In this document: one piece after another, positions 37,214 through 45,495 of the stretch | Layout: each line of letters begins with the position of its first letter | Numbering within the stretch: position 1 is the stretch's first letter | Assembly (NCBI GenBank): GCA_049644325.1 | Contig: JBARRR010000061.1 | Coordinates: 26,653 to 90,652, forward strand | Source of the DNA: DASZHA01 sp049644325 | Lineage (GTDB): Bacteria > Chloroflexota > Dormibacteria > DASZGP01 | Length of the DNA: 64,000 nucleotides | Direction: 5' to 3' | Notes under the pieces: generated by a model | The model's input: only the letters and a program-made list of their open reading frames with translations | Database searches by the model: none | What the model was told of the DNA's origin: nothing | Made by a program: the position numbers and the translations under genes

Positions 37214-37558
37214 ATGGAGATTCAGACCCGGTCGATAGTCGGGGTTTTCATGAGCCACGACGAAGTCGAGCACGCCCGGCGCAGGCTACGCGCGACCCCC
37301 ATCCTGCTGCTTCGCTCCGAGGTGGTGGAGTCCGTGAGTATCGGCAAGCATGTCCTCGGGACGCTGATGCCGCAACTGGAGGCGGACTACATGCTCAAGC
37401 AGCTGGAAAAAGGGCGTACCCTGTTCGCAATCCAGGTTCCCGCGGAAGACGGCATGTCGGCCTTCAGGTTCATGACCGACGTGGCCGGCAGCCGCGAGAC
37501 GACCGCCCTGTGGGGCCGCAGCGAACGGGTGGTGCGGATCGTCACCAGCCCCGTCTGA
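37214..37558 (+). CDS. Small soluble protein between the kinase and kdpD-like genes, unknown
   Basis: 114 residues, no membrane helix, mixed alpha/beta. Begins MEIQTRSIVGVFMSHDEVEHARRRL and has GRTLFAIQVPAEDGMSAFRFMTDVAG near residue 75. Layout resembles the protein at 31031 (VF-x-E-x-AR-x-L block, then G-T-x-VP block), so the two may be paralogues bracketing kdpFABC and the kinase. Could be a signal-relay or small-ligand-binding protein; no motif proves this. Confidence 0.6.
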   Translation: MEIQTRSIVGVFMSHDEVEHARRRLRATPILLLRSEVVESVSIGKHVLGTLMPQLEADYMLKQLEKGRTLFAIQVPAEDGMSAFRFMTDVAGSRETTALWGRSERVVRIVTSPV

Positions 37559-37614
37559 CGGCCAGCTACCTCTCCTCGAGTGGTCGCCCTGATGGGGACG
37601 ACCCTAGGCTGGTC

Positions 37615-37620
37615 TAACCT
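37615..37620 (+). promoter_or_regulatory. -10-like hexamer, leaderless start of kdpD-like gene
   Basis: TAACCT, 6 nt, ATG 37627. Confidence 0.5.
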
Positions 37621-37626
37621 CTGCTT

Positions 37627-39819
37627 ATGGCTCAGACACGCGCGGAATCGGGCCTGGTCGGGCAGGAAGCATCCTCAACCGGCGATCGCCGCGGTTACCT
37701 CAAGGTCTACATGGGAGCCGCGCCCGGGGGCGGCAAGACCTACGCAATGCTCCGTGAGGGCCATCGCCTTCGGCAGCAGGGGCACGACGTGGTCATCGGG
37801 CTCGTAGAGACTTATAACCGGCCCCGCACGGTCGAGGCAATCGGCGACCTGGAGACGGTGCCGCGCAAGGGATTCGAGTACAAGGGCACCATGCTCGAGG
37901 ATATGGACCTCGATGCCGTCCTGGCCCGGCGGCCCGAGGTAGCCCTGGTCGACGAGCTGGCTCACACCAACACTCCTGGCATGAAAAACGAGAAGCGCTG
38001 GCAGGACGTGGAGGAACTCCGTGGCGCCGGCATCGACGTGATCACCACTGTCAACGTCCAGCACGTCGAGAGTGTCAAGGATGTGGTGGAGCGCATCACC
38101 GGTATCGTGGTGCGGGAGACGGTCCCTGACGCTGTCCTCGACCGGGCCGATGAGATCCAGTTCATCGACATCTCACCCGAGGCGCTGCGCAAACGTATGC
38201 AGCACGGCAACATATACGGCAAGGACCGCGTGGAAACCGCGCTGTCCAACTTCTTCCGGCCGGGCAACCTGGCGGCACTGCGTGAGATCGGGCTTCGCCT
38301 TGTGGCGGAGAGCATGGCCCGCAGCAGTGGCGTCCACGAGGCGCCGGAGGACGTGATGGTGGCGATCTCGGGGGCGCCCAGCTCTGAGCTATTGATGCGC
38401 CGCGGGGTGCGCCTCGCCCGCAGGCGGGGAGGCGTTTGCATGGTGGTCCTGGTGGCGCGTCCGGACCAGCGCATCGACGTGGCCCAGTATTCTGCGGTGG
38501 CGGACCGGCTGGGGTGCTCGTTCGCGGTCATCCGCGGTGGTGACGTCGCAGCGGAGATCGCCCGCGCTGCCCACGAGGCCAACATGTCCCACCTGGTCCT
38601 GGGCGAGTCGCTGGGCACCGAGGGACTGGGCCGCTGGAAGAAGACGCTGGTCGACCGCGTGATCGACGCTCTCCCCGACGTCGACATCCACGTTGTCGCC
38701 CGCATGGAGGCGGCGCCCGAGGACGACCATCAGCGTCCTGACCCGGACCGACTGATCAAGCGCCAGCGAACGGGACCACGCGCCAACGCCCACATGCGTG
38801 TGTATATGGGGTACGCCGCCGGGTGTGGCACCACCACGACAATGCTCAACGAGGCCCGTCGCCGGCAGTCGCGCGGTACCGACGTGGTGGTGGCCGTCGC
38901 CTCCGTCCAGTCAAGGACGGCCTTGAGCGGGCTGGAGGTGATCGGCGGCCATGACGCGGTCGGACCTACGATGTTGGATGTCGACGCGGCGCTGGCGCGC
39001 AACCCTGAGGTGGTCGCCGTCGACGACCTCGCCGGGGTGGACACCGATGGCTCGAGGCGCTACCAGTCGGCGACGCGCCTGGTGGCGGCCGGCATAACCG
39101 TGCTGGGGACCCTTCACCTGACCGACCTGGATAGCGTGCGGTCGCGTTTCGCAGACGTGCTTGGCCACCGCAGCCAGGGCCCGCCGGTTAATGATGAGGT
39201 GCTTCGGTTTGCCGAGGAGCTGGAGCTTGTTGACGTCACCCCCGCGACACTTTTGGAACGCCTCAAGAATGGCGAGATCTTCCCGCCGGCGGAGGCGGCT
39301 CGGGCAATGCAGGCCGAATTCCGGCCTCAAGCGCTAGCGGCGCTCCGAGAGATGGCGTTCCGGGTCATTGCCGAGCACACCGACCGGCAGCTGCTGGCCT
39401 ACATGCGCGAGCGCAACGTGGCCATCCCCTGGGAGGCGCGGGTCCGCATGGTGGCGGCGATCCCGCCGCGGCCGGGGATGACAGATCGCATCCGGCGTGC
39501 GGCCCGCATGGCAGAGGCGCTCGAGGCGCAGTTCACCGTCGTGACGGTGCGCACCCGGCGGCTGTCCGATGAGCACCAGCAGGCGCTCGGAGAATACGCC
39601 CACCTGGTCCACCAACTGAGCGGTGAGTACGTCACCCTCTACGGTTCCAACGTCGCCGAGGTCCTGGCCAACTACGTGCGCGAGACCCTCAGCACCGAGG
39701 TGGTGGTCGGCCACCGGCTGCAGCGCTGGACCCCATGGGACACCACCAGCAACCTGATCCGCCTTCTCAGTGACGTCAACATCCACCTCCTGCGCGCCGA
39801 GTCAGGCGCCAGGTCTTAG
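37627..39819 (+). CDS. Tandem-duplicated KdpD N-terminal (KdpD+USP) protein without kinase domain
   Basis: 730 residues built of two KdpD input modules. Module 1 (about 20-370): Walker A GAAPGGGKTYAML, Walker-B-like VALVDELAHTNTPG, then a USP domain (EDVMVAISGAPSSELLMRRG to DVDIHVVARM). Module 2 (about 390-725) has the same order but a degenerate Walker A (GYAAGCGTTTTML, Lys lost) and a degenerate B region (VVAVDDLAGVDTDG), then another USP-like domain. There is no membrane segment, HisKA or HATPase. The kinase half is encoded separately at 39816, tail-to-tail (4-nt overlap). Truncated KdpDs are known in Anabaena and Deinococcus; the internal duplication is unusual. Confidence 0.9.
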   Translation: MAQTRAESGLVGQEASSTGDRRGYLKVYMGAAPGGGKTYAMLREGHRLRQQGHDVVIGLVETYNRPRTVEAIGDLETVPRKGFEYKGTMLEDMDLDAVLARRPEVALVDELAHTNTPGMKNEKRWQDVEELRGAGIDVITTVNVQHVESVKDVVERITGIVVRETVPDAVLDRADEIQFIDISPEALRKRMQHGNIYGKDRVETALSNFFRPGNLAALREIGLRLVAESMARSSGVHEAPEDVMVAISGAPSSELLMRRGVRLARRRGGVCMVVLVARPDQRIDVAQYSAVADRLGCSFAVIRGGDVAAEIARAAHEANMSHLVLGESLGTEGLGRWKKTLVDRVIDALPDVDIHVVARMEAAPEDDHQRPDPDRLIKRQRTGPRANAHMRVYMGYAAGCGTTTTMLNEARRRQSRGTDVVVAVASVQSRTALSGLEVIGGHDAVGPTMLDVDAALARNPEVVAVDDLAGVDTDGSRRYQSATRLVAAGITVLGTLHLTDLDSVRSRFADVLGHRSQGPPVNDEVLRFAEELELVDVTPATLLERLKNGEIFPPAEAARAMQAEFRPQALAALREMAFRVIAEHTDRQLLAYMRERNVAIPWEARVRMVAAIPPRPGMTDRIRRAARMAEALEAQFTVVTVRTRRLSDEHQQALGEYAHLVHQLSGEYVTLYGSNVAEVLANYVRETLSTEVVVGHRLQRWTPWDTTSNLIRLLSDVNIHLLRAESGARS

Positions 39820-40979
39820 ACCTTCGGCAGCGTAAAGCGGAAACTGGCACCGGGCCCGGGCCGGTCTTCCAGCTCGATGCTGCCGGCGTGCGCCTCGACC
39901 AGGCCGCGGACGATGGCGAGGCCGAGCCCCGAGCTCTGGCCGGCGTCGAGGTCGCTCTCCCTGGGGGTGCGGACGAAGCGGTCGAAGAGGTGGGCACGGT
40001 AGGCCTCAGGGACTCCAGGACCAGCGTCGACCACCCGAACCACGACCATGCCCTCCTGCTCCTCGGCGTCGGCGAGGACCTCGATGGAGGCGGCCGGCGG
40101 GCTGTAGCGGTCGGCGTTGCCCAGCAGGTTGTCGAGGACCTGGCTCAGCCGGGTCCAGTCGGCCAGGACCATGACGTCGTGGTCCGACTCACCCCATTCC
40201 ACGGTGCGCTCGGGGGCGTGAGACTTGAGGCGCTCGGCGGCGGCGACGACGGCGTCGGCCAGGCGGGTGGGCTCGAGGTCGAGCTGCAGGGCGTTGCTCT
40301 CGATGCGGGCCAGGTCGAGGGTGTCGGTGACCAGCTTGTTGAGGCGGCGTGACTCGGCGGCGATTGTCTCCAGCCGTTCACGCGCGGCGGGGGAGAGCTC
40401 GTCCTTCTGGAGCAGGTCGGTGCTCGCGGTCAGGATCGTGGAAAGGGGGGTGCGCAGGTCATGGGAGACGTTGGCCATGATCTCGCGCTGGGCTTGCTCG
40501 CTCTCCTGCAGCGCCCGGACCTGCTGCTCAGTGCGCGCCAGCCGCAGCTCGAACTGGGCGGCTTCGGCCTGCTCGCGGTTGAGGCGAAGGAGCTCGTCGT
40601 TGGCGTCGCCGAGCTGGCGGGTGAGCGCCTCTGCCCGGAGCAGCGCTCGGCGCCTCACGGTCGCCAGCGCGCCCACCACCCCGGCGGTGGTGAAGAAGAC
40701 CACCAGGATGAGAAGGTCCTGGTCACTGGAGATGGTGAAGGTGTGAAGGGGCTGGACGAAGTAGTAGTCGACCAGTAGGAAGCTGACCGCCGCGGCCAGG
40801 AGCGAGGGCCAGAGACCGCGCAGCACCGCGATCACCGCGACCACGCCCATGTAGAGGAAGACGTAGGTGAGGCCCTGGGTGCCGACGGTGACCAGGATGG
40901 CGGTCAGGGCCACCGGCGCCGCCACCGCCAGGGCCACGACGCTGGTGTTGATCAGGCGATCGCGCGTGCCGGGCGACAT
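39816..40979 (-). CDS. kdpD: KdpD-type membrane histidine kinase (DUF4118 + kinase core)
   Basis: 387 residues. Four membrane helices within the first 110 residues match the KdpD transmembrane DUF4118 region (FVQPLHTFTI motif between helices); a coiled linker (112-165), HisKA with phospho-His in IMANVSHDLRTPLSTIL, and HATPase with NLLGNADRYSPP, DAGPGVP and SSGLGLAIVRGLVEAHAG. It lacks the KdpD/USP input modules, which lie in the convergent gene. Together the two genes equal one KdpD. CAACAT lies 6 nt before ATG. Confidence 0.9.
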   Translation of the reverse strand: MSPGTRDRLINTSVVALAVAAPVALTAILVTVGTQGLTYVFLYMGVVAVIAVLRGLWPSLLAAAVSFLLVDYYFVQPLHTFTISSDQDLLILVVFFTTAGVVGALATVRRRALLRAEALTRQLGDANDELLRLNREQAEAAQFELRLARTEQQVRALQESEQAQREIMANVSHDLRTPLSTILTASTDLLQKDELSPAARERLETIAAESRRLNKLVTDTLDLARIESNALQLDLEPTRLADAVVAAAERLKSHAPERTVEWGESDHDVMVLADWTRLSQVLDNLLGNADRYSPPAASIEVLADAEEQEGMVVVRVVDAGPGVPEAYRAHLFDRFVRTPRESDLDAGQSSGLGLAIVRGLVEAHAGSIELEDRPGPGASFRFTLPKV

Positions 40980-41005
40980 GGCCTAATGTTGCCGCCTTTT
41001 CGGCG

Positions 41006-41449
41006 TCAGGCTATCGCCAGGCTGCGCTCCGACTCTGCCGAGGTCACCTCACTGGCCAACTCGATCCAGGCCACCGCGGCTGTGCTGCCGATGGTGGCTC
41101 CCATCACCGCCGCTTGCTTCAGGCCCTCGCCGGTGAGTCCAGCCCAGGCGAGGGCGGCGACGTCGACCGCATCGACCGCCGTGTTCAGCCGGTAGCAAAG
41201 CAGCCGCTGCTCGGGTCCCTGGTCGCGGGCCATCAAGGTCCAGGCGCCCAGCACGATATTGCGGATGCCGAACATGCGCGCGACCAGCCGCAGCGAGGCG
41301 TTGTCCTGGTTGTCGGGAACGCCAAAGAGCCGCCTGGCGAGCGCGGGGATCATGAGCGTGCTGCCCACCACCAGCCTGAGGGTCCCGATCCGAGTGGCGC
41401 GCTCGCGCTCGCTGTGGGTGCGGAGCAGGACCGGGGAGAGGTTCGCCAT
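41006..41449 (-). CDS. Small membrane protein (DUF4267-like), unknown
   Basis: 147 residues with three or four hydrophobic helices: GTLRLVVGSTLMIPALARRLFG, LVARMFGIRNIVLGAWTL, VDVAALAWAGLTG and an Ala-rich last helix. RxFGxRxxxLG is reminiscent of DUF4267 proteins, but I have not verified this. Start supported by TATAGT 6 nt upstream. Directly upstream of the kinase gene on the same strand (26-nt gap), so possibly co-transcribed with it. Confidence 0.6.
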   Translation of the reverse strand: MANLSPVLLRTHSERERATRIGTLRLVVGSTLMIPALARRLFGVPDNQDNASLRLVARMFGIRNIVLGAWTLMARDQGPEQRLLCYRLNTAVDAVDVAALAWAGLTGEGLKQAAVMGATIGSTAAVAWIELASEVTSAESERSLAIA

Positions 41450-41455
41450 CCGCGA

Positions 41456-41461
41456 ACTATA
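41456..41461 (-). promoter_or_regulatory. -10-like hexamer, leaderless start at 41449
   Basis: TATAGT (close to consensus TATAAT) then 6 nt and ATG 41449. Confidence 0.55.
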
Positions 41462-41637
41462 GGCCGTTCCCGGTAGGTACCGGTTCGGTGGCCGGGCGAC
41501 CGCGACCCGAGGTCGAGCCGCGCCAGATGGCCCGCCCCGCCCGGCGACAGGTCGGCCATCAGCTTGGCGCCAATTCTCCCAGCAAGTTCTGAGGGTCCTC
41601 TGGGACCCCTCTTAGTCGCCGAAGGGATCCTCGGTTC

Positions 41638-42147
41638 ATGGCTTACGACGATCTCAGCCCACGGGCTCGCACCGTCGACAACGTCATCCCCGGTGGCGCT
41701 GCTCCCTCGGTAATCGGCCAGGCGCGCAGCTTTGTGGCCATTGGCGTGCTCAGCACCCTGGCCTACTTCGCCCTGTTCGGGCTCCTGCGCGCCCCGCTGA
41801 CCCCGGGGGTCGCCAACGGGGTGGCCCTCGCCCTGACGACCGTGGGCAATACCGCCGCCAACCGTCGCTTCACCTTCGCCGTCCGGGGCCGTGGCAGCCA
41901 GCTCCAGGACCACTCGGCGGGGATCCTGGCCTTCGCCGTCGCCCTTGGCATTACCACTGGCGCCCTGGCTCTCCTCACCGTGACCGACCCCTCGGCGCCG
42001 GCGCTGGTCGGCGCCGTGGTGCTGGTTGCCGCCAACCTCCTGGCGACCGCGGCCCGCTTCGCTGTGCTTCGCGCCGCCATCACGCGGAGGGCCGAGAATC
42101 GCCGGCGCCCGGAGGATGGCGGCCGGCTCTCCGAGGTGGCCTCGTGA
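41638..42147 (+). CDS. GtrA-family membrane protein
   Basis: 169 residues with four membrane helices and the family pattern ARSFVAIGVLSTLAYFALFG and LTTVGNTAANRRFTF at the helix 2-3 junction. GtrA-like proteins are thought to flip polyprenyl-linked sugars. It is first in a coupled operon with a serine protease (GTGA overlap) and a GT39 glycosyltransferase, which fits a surface-glycan role. Confidence 0.85.
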   Translation: MAYDDLSPRARTVDNVIPGGAAPSVIGQARSFVAIGVLSTLAYFALFGLLRAPLTPGVANGVALALTTVGNTAANRRFTFAVRGRGSQLQDHSAGILAFAVALGITTGALALLTVTDPSAPALVGAVVLVAANLLATAARFAVLRAAITRRAENRRRPEDGGRLSEVAS

Positions 42148-42992
42148 CCAGGGTTTCCCGCGTCGTCGTCCTCGTGTTGGCGGTGGTCGCCGGTGTTGCC
42201 CTGGGCACGTCGGCCGACGTCTTCTATTCCGCCATCCGGCAAGGCCCGATCGCCATCTCAACCGGCGCGGCGCCGGCGGGCAAGCGCGGGTCTGGCCAGG
42301 CGGCCGTTCCCGGGCAGCTCGACGCCGCCACGGTTGCGGCCCAGGTCAACCCGGCCGTGGTCGACATTTACACGACCCTGGCTGGGGGTAGCGCCGCCGG
42401 CACCGGCATGGTGATCAGCTCGTCCGGCGAGGTCCTGACCAATAACCACGTTGTTGAGGGCGCCACCACGATCTCGGTTCAGGTCGTGGGCACCGGCCGG
42501 ACGTACAGCGCTGCCGTTGTCGGCACCGATAAGGCCGATGACGTCGCCGTGATCCAGCTGCGCGGCGCCGCCAGCCTCAAGACCATCACGGTCGGCGACT
42601 CCTCCAAGGTCTCCGTGGGCGATGCGGTTTTGGCGATTGGCAATGCCCTGGGCCGGGGTGGTGTGCCGCTGGCCAGCCCGGGCGTTGTCGCTGGTCTGAA
42701 CCAGACCATCACCGCCGACGATGGCAGCGGCAACGCCGAGACGCTAAGCAGCTTGATCCAGGTGCGGGCCCTGATCCAGCCCGGCGACTCGGGCGGTCCC
42801 CTTGTGGATGCCGGCGGCAATGTGATCGGGATGGACACGGCCGCGCAAATCGGTCGTGGCAGGCGGCAGAGCACTGCCAGCAACAACGGCTACGCCATTC
42901 CCATCAGCACCGCCATGGCCATCGCCAGGCAGATCGAGGCCGGCGGCACCATCACCGCGGGCGCGCCGGTGACCTCGATGGCGGCGGCATGA
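42144..42992 (+). CDS. Exported trypsin-like serine protease (S1C/HtrA core, no PDZ)
   Basis: 282 residues from GTG 42144. N-terminal signal/anchor helix (about 5-25), then a chymotrypsin-like domain with an intact triad: His in LTNNHVVEG, Asp in KADDVAVIQL, Ser in QPGDSGGPLVD. It ends soon after the protease domain (AIARQIEAGG), so the PDZ domain typical of HtrA is absent. Coupled to both neighbours by 4-nt overlaps. Likely envelope quality control or processing. Confidence 0.9.
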   Translation: MTRVSRVVVLVLAVVAGVALGTSADVFYSAIRQGPIAISTGAAPAGKRGSGQAAVPGQLDAATVAAQVNPAVVDIYTTLAGGSAAGTGMVISSSGEVLTNNHVVEGATTISVQVVGTGRTYSAAVVGTDKADDVAVIQLRGAASLKTITVGDSSKVSVGDAVLAIGNALGRGGVPLASPGVVAGLNQTITADDGSGNAETLSSLIQVRALIQPGDSGGPLVDAGGNVIGMDTAAQIGRGRRQSTASNNGYAIPISTAMAIARQIEAGGTITAGAPVTSMAAA

Positions 42993-45091
42993 GCGCTCCA
43001 CGCGAAGGGTCAGGCGCACCGCTGGCGTCGGTGGCCCAGCTGGAGCGGGGTGCCGGCATTGGCGCCGCACCCGCCTGGGTGCGGCTCCCACGGCTGGAGA
43101 CGCTGTGGCGGGGGCGGGCCGAGGATGCGCCGTGGGTCAGGCCCGGCCTACTGGGCCTGCTGGGCGCGACCGCGCTGCTCTATCTCTGGAACCTTGGTGC
43201 CTCGGGCTGGGCTAACGGCTTCTACTCGGCCGCGGTCCAGGCCGGCAGCACCAGCTGGTCCGCCTTTTTCTTCGGGTCCTTCGACGCCTCCAACTTCATA
43301 ACCGTGGACAAGGCGCCGGGGGCGCTCTGGCTGATCGACCTGTCGGTTCGCGTCTTCGGCCTCAGCACTTGGAGCATCCTCGTGCCGGAGGCGCTGGCGG
43401 GCGTCGGCACGGTCGCCCTGGTGTACGCCACCGTGCGGCGCTGGTCCGCGCCGGCGGCCGGGCTGCTGGCGGGCGCGGTGGTCGCCCTCACGCCGGTGGG
43501 GGCGCTGATGTTCCGCTTCAACAACCCTGACGCGCTCCTGGTCCTGGTGCTCACCGCCGCCGCCTACTCCACGGTGCGTGCCCTGGAGGCTGGCAAGACC
43601 GGCTGGCTGGTGCTGGCAGCGACCCTGGTCGGCTACGGCTTCCTGGTCAAGATGCTGCAGGCATACCTGGTGATGCCTGCGATCGTCCTGGTTTTCCTCG
43701 TGGCCGCGCCGATCTCGCTACGACGACGCCTCGCAAGCCTGGTCGCGGCCGGCCTGGCGCTGCTGGTGTCCTCTGGTTGGTGGGTGGCGATCGTCGAGCT
43801 GATACCTGCCGCCAACCGCCCTTACATCGGTGGCTCGCAGGACAACACCGTGCTCAACCTGGTGTTCGGCTACAACGGCATAGGTCGCCTCACCGGCAAC
43901 GAGACGGGCAGCGTCGGCGGCAACGGTCCGGTCGGGTCGATGTGGGGCCCAACCGGCTGGGACCGGCTCTTCCTGCCCAACTTCGGCGGCGACATCTCCT
44001 GGCTGATCCCGGCCGCAGTGGTGCTGCTGGTCGCAGGGCTGTGGCTGACCCGGCGGGCGCCGCGCACTGATCGCACCCGGGCGGCGCTGCTGCTGTGGGG
44101 CGGATGGCTGCTGGTAACCGGCCTGGTCTTCAGCTTTGCCAGCGGAATCATCCACCCCTACTACACGGTTGCGCTGGCGCCCCCCATCGGCGCCATCATC
44201 GGCATCGGCGCAACCATGCTTTGGAGCCGGCGTTCGCGGCTGCCGTGGCGGCTGCTCCTGGCCGCCTTGGTGGCGGGAACGGTGGTGTGGTCGTTCACGC
44301 TGCTCTCCCGCAGCCCCAACTGGTACCCGATGCTGCGCGTAGCCGTCCTGCTCGCCGGCCTCGCCGCCGCCGCCGGGTTGGCCCTGGTGGCACATCTGCC
44401 AGGCCGGGTTAGCGCCGCCGTGGCGGTGGTCGCCTTGTGCGCCGCGCTGGCCGGCCCCGCCGCCTACACGCTCGAGACAGTGCTCGTGGCTCACGGTGGC
44501 GCCATCCCGTCTGCGGGTCCAGCGGTTGCTGGTGGCCAGGGGGGTCCCGGTGGCCGACCGGGCGGACCGCCACCGGGCGCGGTCAATAGCCAGGTCCCCG
44601 GCGGACCTCCACCCGGCGTTGGAGCCTTTGCGGTAGGCGGTCCTCGCGGCGGACTCGCGCCTGGCATTTCGGCGAACCAGGGTGGCGGCCCCGGAGGCAG
44701 CTCGGCCGGCAGCCTGCTGGACAGCAGCAAGCCGGGCAGCGCAGTTGTCAGCCTGCTGAGCGCCGACTCCGGCAGCTACAAGTGGATCGCGGCTGTGGTC
44801 GGCGCCAACTCAGCGGCGGGCTACCAGTTGGCGACCAATGACCCCGTGATGGCGATTGGCGGCTTCAACGGCACCGACCCGACGCCGTCGCTGGCGGCGT
44901 TCCAGGCGGCCGTTAACGCGCACCAGGTTCACTACTTCATCGCCGGCGGCCGTGGCGGACCAGGTGGGGGACCGCAGGGCGGGCAGTCGTCGCAGTCCTC
45001 GGCCATCACCAGCTGGGTGGAGAGCCACTACAGTCCGACCACCGTCGATGGCGTGACGCTCTATGACTTGACGGCGAACCCCAGCGGTTGA
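42989..45091 (+). CDS. GT39-family membrane glycosyltransferase with Gly/Pro-rich insert
   Basis: 700 residues. About eleven membrane helices in the first 510 residues, with the ArnT/PMT-type first loop containing the acidic site (FFGSFDASNFITVDKAPGAL) and later GDISWLIPAAVVLL. A Gly/Pro/Gln-rich segment (about 515-585; repeats of GGPGG, GGPPPG) separates a soluble C-terminal domain (ITSWVESHY...VTLYDLTA) likely outside the membrane. It transfers a sugar from a polyprenyl-phosphate donor; acceptor unknown. ATGA overlap with the protease gene. Confidence 0.87.
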   Translation: MSAPREGSGAPLASVAQLERGAGIGAAPAWVRLPRLETLWRGRAEDAPWVRPGLLGLLGATALLYLWNLGASGWANGFYSAAVQAGSTSWSAFFFGSFDASNFITVDKAPGALWLIDLSVRVFGLSTWSILVPEALAGVGTVALVYATVRRWSAPAAGLLAGAVVALTPVGALMFRFNNPDALLVLVLTAAAYSTVRALEAGKTGWLVLAATLVGYGFLVKMLQAYLVMPAIVLVFLVAAPISLRRRLASLVAAGLALLVSSGWWVAIVELIPAANRPYIGGSQDNTVLNLVFGYNGIGRLTGNETGSVGGNGPVGSMWGPTGWDRLFLPNFGGDISWLIPAAVVLLVAGLWLTRRAPRTDRTRAALLLWGGWLLVTGLVFSFASGIIHPYYTVALAPPIGAIIGIGATMLWSRRSRLPWRLLLAALVAGTVVWSFTLLSRSPNWYPMLRVAVLLAGLAAAAGLALVAHLPGRVSAAVAVVALCAALAGPAAYTLETVLVAHGGAIPSAGPAVAGGQGGPGGRPGGPPPGAVNSQVPGGPPPGVGAFAVGGPRGGLAPGISANQGGGPGGSSAGSLLDSSKPGSAVVSLLSADSGSYKWIAAVVGANSAAGYQLATNDPVMAIGGFNGTDPTPSLAAFQAAVNAHQVHYFIAGGRGGPGGGPQGGQSSQSSAITSWVESHYSPTTVDGVTLYDLTANPSG

Positions 45092-45116
45092 CGCCGCCGG
45101 CCGTCCCGAGGACCCG

Positions 45117-45401
45117 CTAGGCGCTTAGCTTCGCCACCAGCTCGCGGGCGTAATAGTCCTCCCAAGGCTCCCCCGGGGATTTCTCGGCGTACTCCTTGCC
45201 CAGCCGCACCAGGTGGTAGACGAGCTCGCTCCTGACGGGGGCCTTGCCGAGCACGGTGGGCAGCTCCGACAGGTTGATCAGCCAGTCGGCGTACCAGGAA
45301 GCCCAGTCGGGATCGTCGCCGTCCGCGATGCGCCACACAGCGTGGTGCAGCTTGCCCGCCTCGCGGACCAGGTCTCTCACGGCTTGCACCTGCTCGTCCA
45401 A
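45117..45401 (-). CDS. Small conserved-looking protein, unknown
   Basis: 94 residues from TTG 45401, supported by GGGAGGAG about 5 nt upstream. Soluble and Trp-rich: AGKLHHAVWRIADGDDPDWASWYADWLINLSELPTVLG. Mixed helical, charged. I do not assign a family. It lies between the GT39 gene (convergent, 25-nt gap) and a histidine kinase gene on the same strand 94 nt upstream. Confidence 0.7.
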   Translation of the reverse strand: MDEQVQAVRDLVREAGKLHHAVWRIADGDDPDWASWYADWLINLSELPTVLGKAPVRSELVYHLVRLGKEYAEKSPGEPWEDYYARELVAKLSA

Positions 45402-45495
45402 ACTTGCTCCTCCCAGCGTGCGGCTTGGTATACAGACCCCGCGACCGGAATGCTATTCCCCTGGCTGGCAAACCGTGGTGCCACGGCCCGGTGGA

